Below are positions 1-8,650 of a stretch of 64,000 bases of DNA, one piece after another; position 1 is the first letter of the stretch; each line of letters starts with the position of its first letter. Made by a program: the position numbers and the translations under genes. Source of the DNA: Streptomyces sennicomposti (GTDB lineage: Bacteria; Actinomycetota; Actinomycetes; Streptomycetales; Streptomycetaceae); assembly GCF_019890635.1 (NCBI RefSeq), contig NZ_JAIOAB010000019.1:47590-111589 (forward strand), in the 5' to 3' direction. The notes under the pieces were generated by a model. It worked only from the letters and a program-made list of their open reading frames with translations, did no database searches and was not told where the DNA came from.

Positions 1-774
1 GACCGTACGGCCGACGGCGCCGGTGCGGCCGGCGCCCTGACGGACCGGGAGTGGTCCCTCGCCGAGCTGGCCGCCGCCTACGCCTACCCCGCGCCGGGGC
101 GGCGGGGCGGCGAGTCGTGGCTGCGGGCCAACATGGTGTCCACGCTGGACGGCGCCGCCCAGCACGAGGGCCGCTCGCAGCCCATCTCCAGCGCCGCCGA
201 CATGCGGATCTTCGGCACCCTGCGGGCCCTCGCGGACGTCGTGATGGTCGGCGCGGAGACCGTACGGCAGGAGGGGTACCGGCCGGCCCGCGCGCGTGCG
301 GAGTTCGCCGCGCTGCGCGAGGCGGCCGGGCAGGGGCCCGCCCCGGCGATCGCGGTCGTCACCGCCGGCCTGGAGCTGGATTTCTCGCTCCCGCTGTTCA
401 CCTCGCCGCTGGCGCCCACCCTGATCCTTACCGGCGCGGCCGCGAACCCGGACCGGATCGCCGAGGCCGAGCGGGCCGGCGCCCGGGTGGTGATCGCCGG
501 CGACGGCGTCGGCATCGACCCCGTACGGGCGGTGAAGGCCCTGGCCGGGCTGGGGCACACCCGGCTGCTCACCGAGGGCGGCCCGCGGCTGCTCGGCCAG
601 CTGGTGGCCTCCGAGGTCCTCGACGAGCTGTGCCTGACCGTCTCCCCGATGCTCACCGCGGGCGACGCCCAGCGCATCGCCGGCGGCCCCTCGGTCGCCG
701 TCCCGCGCCGCTTCGCCCTCGCCTCCGTCCTGGAGGAGGAGGGCTTCCTGTTCACCAGCTACCGGCGGACGTGA
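1..774 (+). CDS. Pyrimidine reductase family protein (RibD C-terminal domain), 5' end outside window
   Basis: The reading frame is open from the first base of the window, so the true start lies upstream. The internal ATG at 133 is not the start, because family-like sequence (WLRANMVSTLDG) runs across it. The product matches the RibD C-terminal reductase fold, which uses NAD(P)H to reduce pyrimidine or pterin-like substrates. Supporting motifs are NMVSTLDGAA near the front, a nucleotide-binding LLTEGGPRLL segment and a DELCLTVSPML segment before the end. No deaminase domain is visible in the part present. The stop codon (772-774) lies inside the first unit of a 25-bp tandem repeat. The substrate cannot be told from sequence; a stand-alone RibD-C paralog outside a riboflavin operon is likely. 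Confidence 0.85.
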   Translation, partial: DRTADGAGAAGALTDREWSLAELAAAYAYPAPGRRGGESWLRANMVSTLDGAAQHEGRSQPISSAADMRIFGTLRALADVVMVGAETVRQEGYRPARARAEFAALREAAGQGPAPAIAVVTAGLELDFSLPLFTSPLAPTLILTGAAANPDRIAEAERAGARVVIAGDGVGIDPVRAVKALAGLGHTRLLTEGGPRLLGQLVASEVLDELCLTVSPMLTAGDAQRIAGGPSVAVPRRFALASVLEEEGFLFTSYRRT

Positions 775-840
775 CGCCCCCGCCCACCGGCGGACGTGAC
801 GCCCCCGCCCACCGGCGGACGTGACGCCCGCGCCCACCGG
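761..840. repeat. 25-bp tandem repeat, three units plus a partial one, covering a stop codon
   Basis: Units start at 761, 786 and 811 and share the core ACCGGCGGACGTGACGCCC. The first two are identical and the third differs by one base; a fragment follows from 836. Unit one contains the last codons and the TGA of the preceding reductase gene, so the array looks like a local amplification of the gene's own 3' end. Confidence 0.9.
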
Positions 841-1381
841 CGCACCTGGCACCCCCGGCCGCCCGGCGCGCCCGATGCCTCCGGCCACCCGAGGACCCGA
901 CGCCCCCGAGCACAGGGGCGGCCGGCCCCCCGAGTCACCGGCGCACCTGCCCCCACCCCCGGAACACCCGCCCCTCGCCACCCGGCGCACCGGGCGTCGT
1001 CGCGCTACCGGCGCACCCTTGCGCCCCTCTACCCGCGTAGCGCGCCGCGCCGGCCAGCGGCGCGTCCGGCGCGGCGCGGGAGCGGCGGGGAAGCGGTGGG
1101 GGCGCGTACCGGGGAGCGTGGGGCCGGAGGAGCCTCCCGACCAGGGATGACGCGCCCGCGCACGCGGACGGCGCCCCGGCGTTCCCGGTCCCGCCGGGGC
1201 GTCCGCGCGGGCGCTCCGGAGCGCGGCAACCGGAGTCGTCCATTCCGCTTACTTGGTGACGGGTACACCAATTCCCGGCGATACGTGCGCGATCACGGGG
1301 CAGGATGGTTTCTGCGGGGGCTGGTTCCGGCCCACGGAGGCAGTGCGAGGGCCTGGGCCCTCCGAGGAGAAAGGGCGCCCG
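841..1381. other. Intergenic stretch with no recognisable gene
   Basis: This stretch is GC-rich and low in complexity up to about 1000, and no reading frame in it looks like protein. A short inverted repeat (TTGGTG at 1253-1258, CACCAA at 1266-1271) lies about 110 bp before the next gene and could be an operator. No clear promoter boxes were seen. Confidence 0.5.
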
Positions 1382-1855
1382 GTGTTCACAAGCGTACTGA
1401 TGATCGAGAAGGCGCTGACATCCGCCGACGTGGAGTTCGTCACCACCCTGCACGGGGACGAGCCGGTCTTCTTCCATGTACTGCTCCAGCCCCGCGGCGA
1501 CCAGGCCGACCGGCTCCTTCGGGCCATCGACGACATCGCGCTCGGCGAGATCGACGAGGCGGCCCGCGAGGGCGAGACCCCGGAGGGCGAGGCGGCCAAG
1601 GGGCAGGGCGAGCAGGCCCTGGACGTGTCCCTGCGGGCGCTGCGCGCGGCGGGCCGGGAGGCCGCGGGACGGCTGGTCGAGGACCATCCGCTGGACGCCC
1701 TGAAGGCCCTGGTCGCCGAGATCGGCGCCGACGAGGTGATCGTCCTGACCGACCCGCACTACGTGGAGGAGTTCTTCCACCGCGACTGGGCCTCGCGCGC
1801 CCGCCACCAGGTCGGCGTACCGGTCCTGAAGCTGTTCTCGCACAGCAAGGCTTAG
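1382..1855 (+). CDS. Conserved actinomycete protein of unknown function, universal-stress-like
   Basis: The 157-residue product starts MFTSVLMIEKALTSADVEF from a GTG at 1382, preceded by a GAGGAGA Shine-Dalgarno at about 1365. Upstream in-frame starts exist but add sequence that does not look like protein. The protein has an N-terminal beta-strand/helix segment, an acidic Glu/Ala-rich middle, and a C-terminal part with the segment ADEVIVLTDPHYVEEFFHRD, recalling the strand-helix pattern of nucleotide-binding stress proteins. I recall close Streptomyces homologs, some mislabelled as indole-glycerol-phosphate synthase, but no TrpC active-site pattern is visible here. The gene lies just upstream of murC and msrB on the same strand and may be co-transcribed. 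Function unknown. Confidence 0.75.
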   Translation: MFTSVLMIEKALTSADVEFVTTLHGDEPVFFHVLLQPRGDQADRLLRAIDDIALGEIDEAAREGETPEGEAAKGQGEQALDVSLRALRAAGREAAGRLVEDHPLDALKALVAEIGADEVIVLTDPHYVEEFFHRDWASRARHQVGVPVLKLFSHSKA

Positions 1856-1928
1856 GCTGGGGCGGCGCCCCGCGCAGGCGGCGCGCGCACCGTCGTACCG
1901 CAGCCGCACCACCTGGGGAGAAAAGCGC

Positions 1929-3320
1929 ATGGCACCCGGCCTTCCTACCGCCATGGACCGACCGCACTTCATCGGCATCGGCGGCGCCGGGATGTCGGGG
2001 ATCGCCAAGATCCTCGCCCAGCGCGGCGCCCGGGTGGCGGGCAGCGACGCCAAGGACTCCGCGACCGCCGACGCGCTGCGCGCGCAGGGCGCCACCGTGC
2101 ACATCGGGCACGCGGCCGAGCACCTCGCGGACGACGCGAGCTGCGTCGTCGTCTCCTCGGCGATCCGCCAGGACAACCCCGAGCTGGTCCGCGCGGCCGA
2201 GCTGGGCATCCCGGTCGTGCACCGCTCCGACGCCCTGGCCGCCCTGATGGCGGGCCTGCGGCCGATCGCGGTGGCCGGCACCCACGGCAAGACGACCACC
2301 ACGTCCATGCTGGCCGTCTCCCTGACCGCGCTGGGCCTGAACCCGTCGTACGCCATCGGCGGCGACCTCGACGCCCCCGGCTCCAACGCGCTGCACGGCA
2401 CCGGCGAGATCTTCGTCGCCGAGGCGGACGAATCGGACCGCAGCTTCCACAAGTACGCCCCCGAGGTCGCCATCGTCCTCAACGTCGAGCTGGACCACCA
2501 CGCCAACTACGCCTCGATGGACGAGATCTACGAGTCCTTCGAGACCTTCGCCGGGAAGATCGTCCCCGGCGGCACACTGGTGATCTCCGCCGACCACGAC
2601 GGCGCCCGCGAGCTGACCCGGCGCCTGGCCGGCTCGGTGCGCACGGTGACGTACGGCGAGTCCGCCGACGCCGACGTGCGTGTGCTGTCGGTCGTGCCGC
2701 AGGGCCTGAAGAGCGAGGTCACCGTCCTGCTGGACGGCGCCGAGCTGACCTTCGCGGTCTCCGTGCCCGGCCGGCACTACGCGCACAACGCCGTGGCCGC
2801 GCTGGCCGCCGGCGTGGCCCTCGGCATCCCGGCCGCCGAGCTGGCCCCCGCCCTGGCCGCCTACACCGGTGTCAAGCGCCGCCTCCAGCTCAAGGGCGAG
2901 GCCGCCGGCGTCCAGGTCATCGACTCCTACGCCCACCACCCCACCGAGATGAGCGCCGACCTGGAGGCGATGCGGGCCGCGGCGGGCGACGCCCGGATCC
3001 TGGTCGTCTTCCAGCCGCACCTGTTCTCCCGCACCCAGGAGCTGGGCAAGGAGATGGGCCAGGCGCTCACCCTCGCCGACGCCTCCGCCGTGCTCGACAT
3101 CTACCCGGCCCGCGAGGACCCGATCCCCGGCGTCACCAGCGAGCTGATCATCGAGGCCGCGCGGGCCGCCGGCGCCGACGTGACGGCCGTCCACGACAAG
3201 GCCGAGGTCCCGGACGTGGTCGCGGGAATGGCGAAGGCCGGTGATCTCGTTCTCACCATGGGCGCGGGCGACGTCACCGACCTCGGCCCGCGCATCCTGG
3301 ACCGACTGACCGAGAACTGA
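1929..3320 (+). CDS. murC: UDP-N-acetylmuramate--L-alanine ligase
   Basis: MurC joins L-alanine to UDP-N-acetylmuramic acid with ATP, the first peptide step of cytosolic peptidoglycan precursor synthesis. The 463-residue product has the usual length. It begins with a Rossmann-like FIGIGGAGMSGIA segment (residues 14-26), has the Mur ligase P-loop GTHGKTTTTSM (about 117-127), a central-domain ADESDRSF motif and the C-terminal-domain YAHHPTE motif. GGGGAG precedes the ATG at 1929; an ATG at 1953 is a possible alternative start. The neighbours are msrB and a stress-like protein rather than division and cell-wall genes, so this is probably a second murC apart from the dcw cluster copy. It may support a specialised or stress-related wall role. 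Confidence 0.93.
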   Translation: MAPGLPTAMDRPHFIGIGGAGMSGIAKILAQRGARVAGSDAKDSATADALRAQGATVHIGHAAEHLADDASCVVVSSAIRQDNPELVRAAELGIPVVHRSDALAALMAGLRPIAVAGTHGKTTTTSMLAVSLTALGLNPSYAIGGDLDAPGSNALHGTGEIFVAEADESDRSFHKYAPEVAIVLNVELDHHANYASMDEIYESFETFAGKIVPGGTLVISADHDGARELTRRLAGSVRTVTYGESADADVRVLSVVPQGLKSEVTVLLDGAELTFAVSVPGRHYAHNAVAALAAGVALGIPAAELAPALAAYTGVKRRLQLKGEAAGVQVIDSYAHHPTEMSADLEAMRAAAGDARILVVFQPHLFSRTQELGKEMGQALTLADASAVLDIYPAREDPIPGVTSELIIEAARAAGADVTAVHDKAEVPDVVAGMAKAGDLVLTMGAGDVTDLGPRILDRLTEN

Positions 3321-3334
3321 GGGGCTGAGGGCTC

Positions 3335-3742
3335 ATGTCGTACGACGTGGAGAAGCCGGACGAGCAGTGGCGTGCGGAGCTGACCCCGGCCGAGTACGCG
3401 GTGCTCCGCCAGGCCGGCACGGAGCCCGCCTTCCAGGGCGAGTACACCGACACCAAGACCAAGGGGGTGTACTCCTGCCGGGCCTGCGGCGCGGAACTGT
3501 TCACCTCCGACACCAAGTTCGAGTCGCACTGCGGCTGGCCGTCCTTCTTCGACCCGAAGGACACCGACGCCGTGGAACTGCTGGAGGACCGCTCGCACGG
3601 GATGGTCCGCACGGAGGTGCGCTGCGCCCGCTGCGGTTCGCACCTCGGGCACGTGTTCGAGGGTGAGGGGTACCCGACCCCGACCGACCAGCGCTACTGC
3701 ATCAACAGCATCTCCCTGCGGCTGACCCCGGCCGAGGGCTGA
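3335..3742 (+). CDS. msrB: Peptide-methionine (R)-S-oxide reductase
   Basis: MsrB repairs the R-diastereomer of methionine sulfoxide in oxidised proteins in the cytoplasm, normally using thioredoxin. The 135-residue product is a complete single SelR domain. Zinc-binding pairs are visible as CRAC (Cys48, Cys51) and CARC (Cys97, Cys100). The catalytic cysteine is Cys122 in the conserved RYCINSISL motif, and HLGHVF supplies the active-site histidine region. The gene begins 14 bases after murC, so the two are very likely one transcript, and a strong hairpin follows it. Confidence 0.96.
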   Translation: MSYDVEKPDEQWRAELTPAEYAVLRQAGTEPAFQGEYTDTKTKGVYSCRACGAELFTSDTKFESHCGWPSFFDPKDTDAVELLEDRSHGMVRTEVRCARCGSHLGHVFEGEGYPTPTDQRYCINSISLRLTPAEG

Positions 3743-3756
3743 GCGGCGCCACCATC

Positions 3757-3787
3757 GTGGGCCGGGGCGGTCGCCGCCCCGGCCCAC
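3757..3787 (+). terminator. Hairpin terminator after msrB
   Basis: A perfect 14-bp stem (GTGGGCCGGGGCGG at 3757-3770 with its complement at 3774-3787) closes a three-base loop 14 bases after the msrB stop. There is no T tract, as is usual for Streptomyces terminators. Confidence 0.75.
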
Positions 3788-3989
3788 CGTGCTGTGCGGA
3801 GCCCGCCCAGGGCCGTGCGGGGCCTTGCCGGGAGCCTTACGGGGCCGGGCCGACAGCCTTACGGGGCCGGGGCGGCCCAGATCCACACCGCTTGGCGGCG
3901 ACTGACCGGAGTGGGACAATATGGGACAGAGGTGGTGTCACCGGCACCACCGCTCCTTATGAACACCTCCGCAGAGGCGGGTGGAAAAC

Positions 3990-4355
3990 ATGGTCACAGC
4001 CTCCTATGTCGTACTGGCCGCGGGACCGCACGTGTGGGCGGTCGTCGGCGCCTTCGTCGGCGGCCTCGTCATCGTGTGCGCGCTGCTGTGGGCCGTCGGG
4101 ATGGGCATCGGCGTGATGCGCCGCGAACCGAACCGGCCCGAGGCGGACGAGCAGCCGCGTCTTCCGGTCACCGGCGCCATCGAGGAGATCAGTGAGATGC
4201 GCGAGCCGGACGAGGTGGAGTGCGAGGACGGCAAGCGCCTCCTGCCGCACGAACTCCACGCCGCCGGCACCCGGCGCAGCGACGACCAGCACCGGCACCG
4301 CTGGGCGCCCGGCGGCAGCGGCTCCTTCGGCAGCGGGGGTCCCGGCGCCCACTGA
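3990..4355 (+). CDS. Small membrane protein, DUF6479 type
   Basis: The product has 121 residues. It has one N-terminal membrane helix (about residues 5-35, rich in Val, Gly and Leu) followed by a charged cytoplasmic tail containing the segment EEISEMREPDEVECEDG and a Gly/Ser/His-rich end. I chose the ATG at 3990 because an AGAGGCGG ribosome-binding sequence lies about nine bases upstream; a GTG at 3981 would add three residues. The layout matches the small Streptomyces DUF6479 proteins, whose role is unknown. It is flanked by terminators on both sides, so it is probably monocistronic. Confidence 0.75.
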   Translation: MVTASYVVLAAGPHVWAVVGAFVGGLVIVCALLWAVGMGIGVMRREPNRPEADEQPRLPVTGAIEEISEMREPDEVECEDGKRLLPHELHAAGTRRSDDQHRHRWAPGGSGSFGSGGPGAH

Positions 4356-4375
4356 CGCCCCACCTCGCCTTCGGA

Positions 4376-4409
4376 TACGGGGCGGTCCTGTTCACAGGAC
4401 CGCCCCGTA
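4376..4409 (+). terminator. Hairpin terminator after the DUF6479 gene
   Basis: A perfect 15-bp stem (4376-4390 paired with 4395-4409, core ACGGGGCGGTCCTG) with a TTCA loop lies 20 bases after the stop codon. Confidence 0.8.
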
Positions 4410-4523
4410 CGGGTGTCGCCGACCGCCGCGATCCCGGGCGTCTAGACTCTTGGCGCAACGGCCCGCGTGACCGTGGCCGAGAGCGGGCAGCTACTGCCAG
4501 ACACCCGAAGGGTATTCGGCGTC

Positions 4524-5654
4524 TTGATACGCATAGATTCAGTCACCAAGCGGTACCCGGACGGCACGGTGGCGGTCGACCGGCTGTCGCTCGACATACC
4601 GGACCGCTCGATCACCGTCCTCGTCGGACCGTCCGGCTGCGGCAAGACCACCACCCTGCGCATGATCAACCGCATGGTGGAACCGAGCGAGGGCGCCATC
4701 CTCCTCGACGGCGCCGACATCAGGAAACAGCCCGTCAACACCCTGCGCCGGTCGATGGGTTACGTCATCCAGAACGCCGGCCTCTTCCAGCACCGCACCA
4801 TCATCGACAACATCGCCACCGTGCCCCGGCTGCTCGGCTGGAGCAAGCAGAAGTCCCGCGCCCGGGCGGCGGAGTTGATGGAGCGCGTCGGCCTCGACAC
4901 GGCGCTCGCCAAGCGCTACCCCTACCAGCTCTCCGGCGGCCAGCAGCAGCGCGTCGGCGTGGCCCGGGCGCTCGCCGCCGACCCGCCGGTCCTGCTGATG
5001 GACGAGCCCTTCTCCGCCGTCGACCCGGTCGTCCGCAAGGGACTCCAGGACGAACTGCTGCGCATCCAGGCCGAGTTGGGCAAGACGATCGTCTTCGTCA
5101 CCCATGACATCGACGAGGCCGTCAAGCTCGGCACGATGGTGGCGGTGCTGCGCACCGGCGGCCGCCTCGCGCAGTACGCGCCGCCCGCCGAACTGCTGAG
5201 CGAGCCCGCCGACGCGTTCGTCGAGGACTTCCTCGGCACCGACCGCGGCATCCGCCGGCTGTCCTTCTTCGGCAGCGGCGCACTGGAGCTGAGGACCGAG
5301 CCGATCGTCGCCGTCGACTCCACCGCCGAGCAGATCGCCGCCCGCGCCGCCGGGGACGTGCCCTACCTCCTCGTCACCGGCCTCGACGGCCGGCCGCTGG
5401 GCTGGAGCGCCCCCGAGGACCTCACCGCCGGCGCGGTGGACCCCGGCCGGCTCCTGTCCTGCGGACGCCCCTTCGCGCACGGCGAGGAGTCCCTGCGCGC
5501 CGCCCTGGACTGCGCCGTCCTCTCGCCCACCGGCTGGGCGGTCGCCGTGGACGGCACCGGCCGGGCGGTCGGCGTCGTCTCGCAGCAGACCATCGGCGAG
5601 GCCATCCGGGGCGCCCACGCCGAGGGCCGCGCCGAGGCGAAGGCCGCCCGATGA
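4524..5654 (+). CDS. Quaternary-amine/osmoprotectant ABC importer, ATP-binding subunit with CBS domains
   Basis: This is the ATPase of an OpuC/ProV-type importer for glycine betaine, choline or related quaternary amines. In the 376-residue product the Walker A motif is GPSGCGKTT, the signature is LSGGQQQR, Walker B is LLMDEPFSAVDP, and the switch histidine lies in VTHDIDEA. The part after about residue 250 resembles paired CBS domains, which in this family sense ionic strength. I place the start at a TTG (4524, giving MIRIDSVTKRYPDGT) because the family begins there; GTG codons upstream would add an unconserved leader. The next permease gene overlaps it by four bases. The receptor gene of the same system lies beyond the conservon, at 12373. 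Confidence 0.9.
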   Translation: MIRIDSVTKRYPDGTVAVDRLSLDIPDRSITVLVGPSGCGKTTTLRMINRMVEPSEGAILLDGADIRKQPVNTLRRSMGYVIQNAGLFQHRTIIDNIATVPRLLGWSKQKSRARAAELMERVGLDTALAKRYPYQLSGGQQQRVGVARALAADPPVLLMDEPFSAVDPVVRKGLQDELLRIQAELGKTIVFVTHDIDEAVKLGTMVAVLRTGGRLAQYAPPAELLSEPADAFVEDFLGTDRGIRRLSFFGSGALELRTEPIVAVDSTAEQIAARAAGDVPYLLVTGLDGRPLGWSAPEDLTAGAVDPGRLLSCGRPFAHGEESLRAALDCAVLSPTGWAVAVDGTGRAVGVVSQQTIGEAIRGAHAEGRAEAKAAR

Positions 5655-6370
5655 ACCGCTTCTTCGACCTCCCGAGCGACCTCCAGCACGACTGGCTCGG
5701 CCTGATCGGACTGCATCTGCGCGAGGCCCTGCTGCCGGTCCTTGCCGGCCTGGTGCTCTCCCTGCCGATCGCCCAACTGTGCGTGCGCTTCCGCTGGTTG
5801 TACGCGCCCGTCCTGGGCGTGACGACGATCCTGTACGCCATCCCGTCGCTGGCCGTCTTCGTGGTCCTCATCGACTACACCGGCCAGACCGAGCTGACCG
5901 TGATGATCCCGCTCGCCGTCTACAGCCTGGTGGTGCTCGTCCCGGCCATCGTGGACGGCGTCCGCTCGGTGCCGCAGGAGACGCTCGCCGCCGCCACCGC
6001 GATGGGCCTCGGCCCGCTGCGGCGCTACTTCCAGGTGCAGTTGCCGATCGCGCTGCCCGCCATCATCGCCGGGCTGCGGGTGGCCGCCGTCTCCAGCATC
6101 TCCCTGGTCAGCGTCGGCATGCTGATCGGCAACCAGGGCGCGCTCGGCAACCTGCTCAACGACGCCAACATCTACCACCGGCCCGAACTGGCCTGGAACT
6201 CCGTGCTCACCACGGCGGGCCTGGCCATCCTCGTGGACGCCGCCCTGGTCCTGCTGCGGCTGGTGCTGACCCCGTGGATGCCGCGCGGCACCGGCCGGCG
6301 CGGGTCGAGGGCCGCCGCCGAGGTCCGGCCCGAGCCGGCCGCGTCCGCCGCCGAGGAGGCCGCCCGGTGA
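5651..6370 (+). CDS. Quaternary-amine ABC importer, permease subunit 1
   Basis: This is a 239-residue OpuCB/ProW-like inner-membrane permease with about five or six membrane helices. The ABC-coupling EAA-type loop is visible as ETLAAATAMGLGPLRRYFQVQLP, broken here as ETLAAATAMGLG then PLRRYFQVQLP, with the Gly at the usual spacing. The ATG at 5651 overlaps the ATPase stop (ATGA), so translation is coupled. The C-terminal 25 residues are Ala/Glu-rich and probably disordered. It pairs with permease 2, again by overlap. Confidence 0.9.
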   Translation: MNRFFDLPSDLQHDWLGLIGLHLREALLPVLAGLVLSLPIAQLCVRFRWLYAPVLGVTTILYAIPSLAVFVVLIDYTGQTELTVMIPLAVYSLVVLVPAIVDGVRSVPQETLAAATAMGLGPLRRYFQVQLPIALPAIIAGLRVAAVSSISLVSVGMLIGNQGALGNLLNDANIYHRPELAWNSVLTTAGLAILVDAALVLLRLVLTPWMPRGTGRRGSRAAAEVRPEPAASAAEEAAR

Positions 6371-7035
6371 ACGTGCTGCACTTCGTCAACGCCTTCTTCA
6401 GCGACGGCGCCCACTGGCACGGCTACGACGGCATCCCCACCCGGCTGGCCGAGCACATCCGCTACTGCCTGATCGCGCTCGCCGTCGCCGCCGCCATCGG
6501 ACTGCCCGTCGGCCTGGTCACCGGGCACTACGGGCGCGGCGGCAACGCCCTCGCCTTCCTCGCCACCGCCGCCCGCGCCCTGCCGAGCTTCGGCCTGCTG
6601 GTGCTGATGACCATCATGGTCGGCTTCGGCCTGCTGCCGGTCATGGTCCCGCTGGTCGTCCTCGCCGTCCCGCCGATCCTGGTCACCACCTACGAGTCGA
6701 TGCGCTCCGTCGACCCCTCGCCGGTGGACGCCGCCCGGGGCATGGGCATGCAGGAGTCGCGCATCCTGCTCCAGGTCGAACTGCCCGTCGCGCTCCCGCT
6801 GATCCTCAGCGGTCTGCGCTCGGGCGCCATCCAGATCGTCTCCACGGCGACCATCGCGGCCTACGTCGGCATCGGCGGCCTCGGCCGCTACATCATCGAC
6901 GGGCTCTACCAGCGCGACTACGAGAAGGTGGTGGGCGGCGCGAGCCTGGTCGCCGCGCTGGCGCTGGCCACGCTGGTGCTGTTCTGGGCCGCGGGCCGGT
7001 TCACGGTGTCCCGGGGGGTGCGGCGCGGGGCGTGA
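6367..7035 (+). CDS. Quaternary-amine ABC importer, permease subunit 2
   Basis: This is the second OpuCB/ProW-like permease, 222 residues, starting at a GTG (6367) that overlaps the previous stop (GTGA). Membrane helices are evident from about residue 30 on. The EAA-type loop is visible as PVDAARGMGMQESRILLQVE followed by LPVALP, and the helix after it contains STATIAAYVGIGGLG. The two permeases are similar in plan and probably form a heterodimer with the CBS-containing ATPase. The operon ends here at a hairpin shared with the convergent conservon. Confidence 0.9.
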   Translation: MNVLHFVNAFFSDGAHWHGYDGIPTRLAEHIRYCLIALAVAAAIGLPVGLVTGHYGRGGNALAFLATAARALPSFGLLVLMTIMVGFGLLPVMVPLVVLAVPPILVTTYESMRSVDPSPVDAARGMGMQESRILLQVELPVALPLILSGLRSGAIQIVSTATIAAYVGIGGLGRYIIDGLYQRDYEKVVGGASLVAALALATLVLFWAAGRFTVSRGVRRGA

Positions 7036-7046
7036 GGGACGCGGGG

Positions 7047-7072
7047 GCGGGGGCGCTGCCCTGCGCCCCCGC
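7047..7072. terminator. Hairpin between convergent importer and conservon operons
   Basis: A 10-bp stem (GCGGGGGCGC at 7047-7056 paired with 7063-7072) with a TGCCCT loop lies between the permease stop and the cvnD stop. It could end both transcripts. Confidence 0.65.
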
Positions 7073-7128
7073 GAACCGTCGGGCGGGGCCGGCTACGGCC
7101 CGTCCGGCGTCCCGGGCGGACCGCCGCC

Positions 7129-7734
7129 TCAGCCGCCGCTCGCGGCCAGCGCCGACTCCAGGACCACCAGCAGGGCGTCCCGTACGGAGCCCCGCTCCCG
7201 GGCGTCGAAGACGACCAGCGGGACGTGCTCGGAGACGTCCAGCGCCCAGCGGACGTCCTCCAGGGAGTGCTCCAGCCGGCCGTCGAAGGCGTTGAGCGCC
7301 ACCGCGAACGGGATGCCCCGGTGCTCGAAGTAGTCGACGGCGGCGTAGCAGTCGTCCAGCCGCCGGGTGTCGACGATGACGAGCCCGCCGACCGCGCCCT
7401 CCACGATGTCGTCCCACATGAAGCCGAACCGCTCCTGCCCGGGCGTGCCGAACAGGTACAGCTTCAGCGTCGGGTCGATGGTGATGCACCCGAAGTCCAT
7501 CGCCACCGTCGTGGTGGTCTTGCGCGGCGTGTGGGTGAGGTCGTCCACGCCCGCCGCGACCTCGGTGATGGCGGCCTCGGTGGTGAGCGGCTCGATCTCG
7601 GAGATGGAGCCGACGGCGGTGGTCTTGCCCACGCCGAAGCCGCCCGCGATCACCATCTTGACCGGCAGCGGCGGACGTACGGCGGACTGGTCGCCCGCCG
7701 GGACCCCGCGGACGAGTTGTTCGGTCGGTGTCAC
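7129..7734 (-). CDS. cvnD: Conservon GTP-binding protein (CvnD)
   Basis: CvnD is the Ras-like GTPase of an actinomycete conservon, a membrane-associated signalling module that resembles a eukaryotic G-protein system. The 201-residue product has a P-loop GGFGVGKTT (about residues 32-40), a switch-II FGTPGQERF motif and NAFD at the place of the usual NKxD base-specificity motif. The altered NKxD is common in this family. The gene overlaps cvnC by four bases and is the last of the set. No cytochrome P450 follows, unlike some conservons. Confidence 0.92.
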   Translation of the reverse strand: MTPTEQLVRGVPAGDQSAVRPPLPVKMVIAGGFGVGKTTAVGSISEIEPLTTEAAITEVAAGVDDLTHTPRKTTTTVAMDFGCITIDPTLKLYLFGTPGQERFGFMWDDIVEGAVGGLVIVDTRRLDDCYAAVDYFEHRGIPFAVALNAFDGRLEHSLEDVRWALDVSEHVPLVVFDARERGSVRDALLVVLESALAASGG

Positions 7735-8138
7735 GGAGTAACCCCCCGGGAGTCGGGGATGGCCCGCAGGCCATCGATAACCCTGCGCAGGACGGACGCG
7801 TCGTGGGTGGCGCCGGTGTCGGGCACGTGCACCGTCAGATGACCGGCGGCGCGCAGGTCCTCGGCGAGGATGCGCACCACGTTCAGGTGCAGCCGCAGCC
7901 GGGCCGCCAGTTCCGCGATGGACTGCGGCCTGCGGCAGGCGGAGACGATGTCGTGCTGTTCGAAGGAGAGTGCGTCCAGCGCGGCGAGACCGGCGACGGT
8001 GGCCACCACCTGGGTCTCCACCGGCACCGGCCGGCCGGCCGCGGTGGGCGCCACCCGGCCGGCGGTGACCAGGAACGGCCGCACGGCGGGAGCGGGGCCC
8101 ACCGGGTCGGGGCCCGGGGGCGCGGGGCCGTCCGCCAT
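7731..8138 (-). CDS. cvnC: Conservon DUF742 protein (CvnC)
   Basis: This is a 135-residue DUF742 protein. The first 25 residues are Pro/Ala-rich. The rest carries a winged-helix-like core (IVSACRRPQSIAELAARLRL then HLNVVRILAEDLRAAGHL), which suggests a nucleic-acid-binding or protein-docking fold. In conservons CvnC bridges the kinase and the GTPase by unknown means. It overlaps cvnD by four bases and follows cvnB after 35 bases. The start at the ATG on 8138 has a GGAAGAAGG-like ribosome-binding sequence upstream. Confidence 0.9.
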   Translation of the reverse strand: MADGPAPPGPDPVGPAPAVRPFLVTAGRVAPTAAGRPVPVETQVVATVAGLAALDALSFEQHDIVSACRRPQSIAELAARLRLHLNVVRILAEDLRAAGHLTVHVPDTGATHDASVLRRVIDGLRAIPDSRGVTP

Positions 8139-8173
8139 GGGTCCTTCTTCCTTCCTCGACCGGCTCCGGCCGG

Positions 8174-8650
8174 TCAGCGCGTGGCCGCGGCGCCGACGCT
8201 GTTCTTCAGTTCGAGCACCAGCTGCGGGCTGAGCGCCGCGCCGGCGCGGTTGGCGAACAGCGTCATCTCGTAGGCGATGTTGCCGAGCTTGGCCTCCTTG
8301 TCGGTGACCACGCCGAGGACCGCGCCGCTGCCGATCGCGGAGACCAGGACGTGGCCGCCCTCCAGGTCGATGATGACCTTGTTCAGGGCGCCGAGGCGGT
8401 AGTTGCCGGAGGCGCCGACGGCCAGGCTGGTGATGCCGGACACGATGGCGGCCAGCCGCTCGGAGTCGGCGTGCTCGCGCAGTTGCGAGACGGCGATGAG
8501 GAGTCCGTCGGAGGAGACGGCGATGGCGTCGACGACGCCCGCCGTCTCGGTCGCGAAGCGGTTGAGCAGCCAGGTGAAGTCTGCTGCGGCGGCCTGCAGA
8601 TCGGTCGGCGCGGCGCCTTCCGTCGGGTTGTCACCTGTCGACGTGCTCAC
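8174..8650 (-). CDS. cvnB: Conservon roadblock/LC7 domain protein (CvnB)
   Basis: This is a 158-residue roadblock/LC7-fold protein. Roadblock proteins act as GTPase-activating or scaffolding partners of small GTPases, here CvnD. The core runs from about residue 24 (FTWLLNRFATETAGVVDAIAVSSDG) to about residue 135, written here in parts because of its length: FTWLLNRFATET and VVDAIAVSSDGLLIAVS. The GTG start at 8650 overlaps the cvnA stop (GTGA), so it is translationally coupled to the sensor kinase. Confidence 0.92.
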   Translation of the reverse strand: MSTSTGDNPTEGAAPTDLQAAAADFTWLLNRFATETAGVVDAIAVSSDGLLIAVSQLREHADSERLAAIVSGITSLAVGASGNYRLGALNKVIIDLEGGHVLVSAIGSGAVLGVVTDKEAKLGNIAYEMTLFANRAGAALSPQLVLELKNSVGAAATR

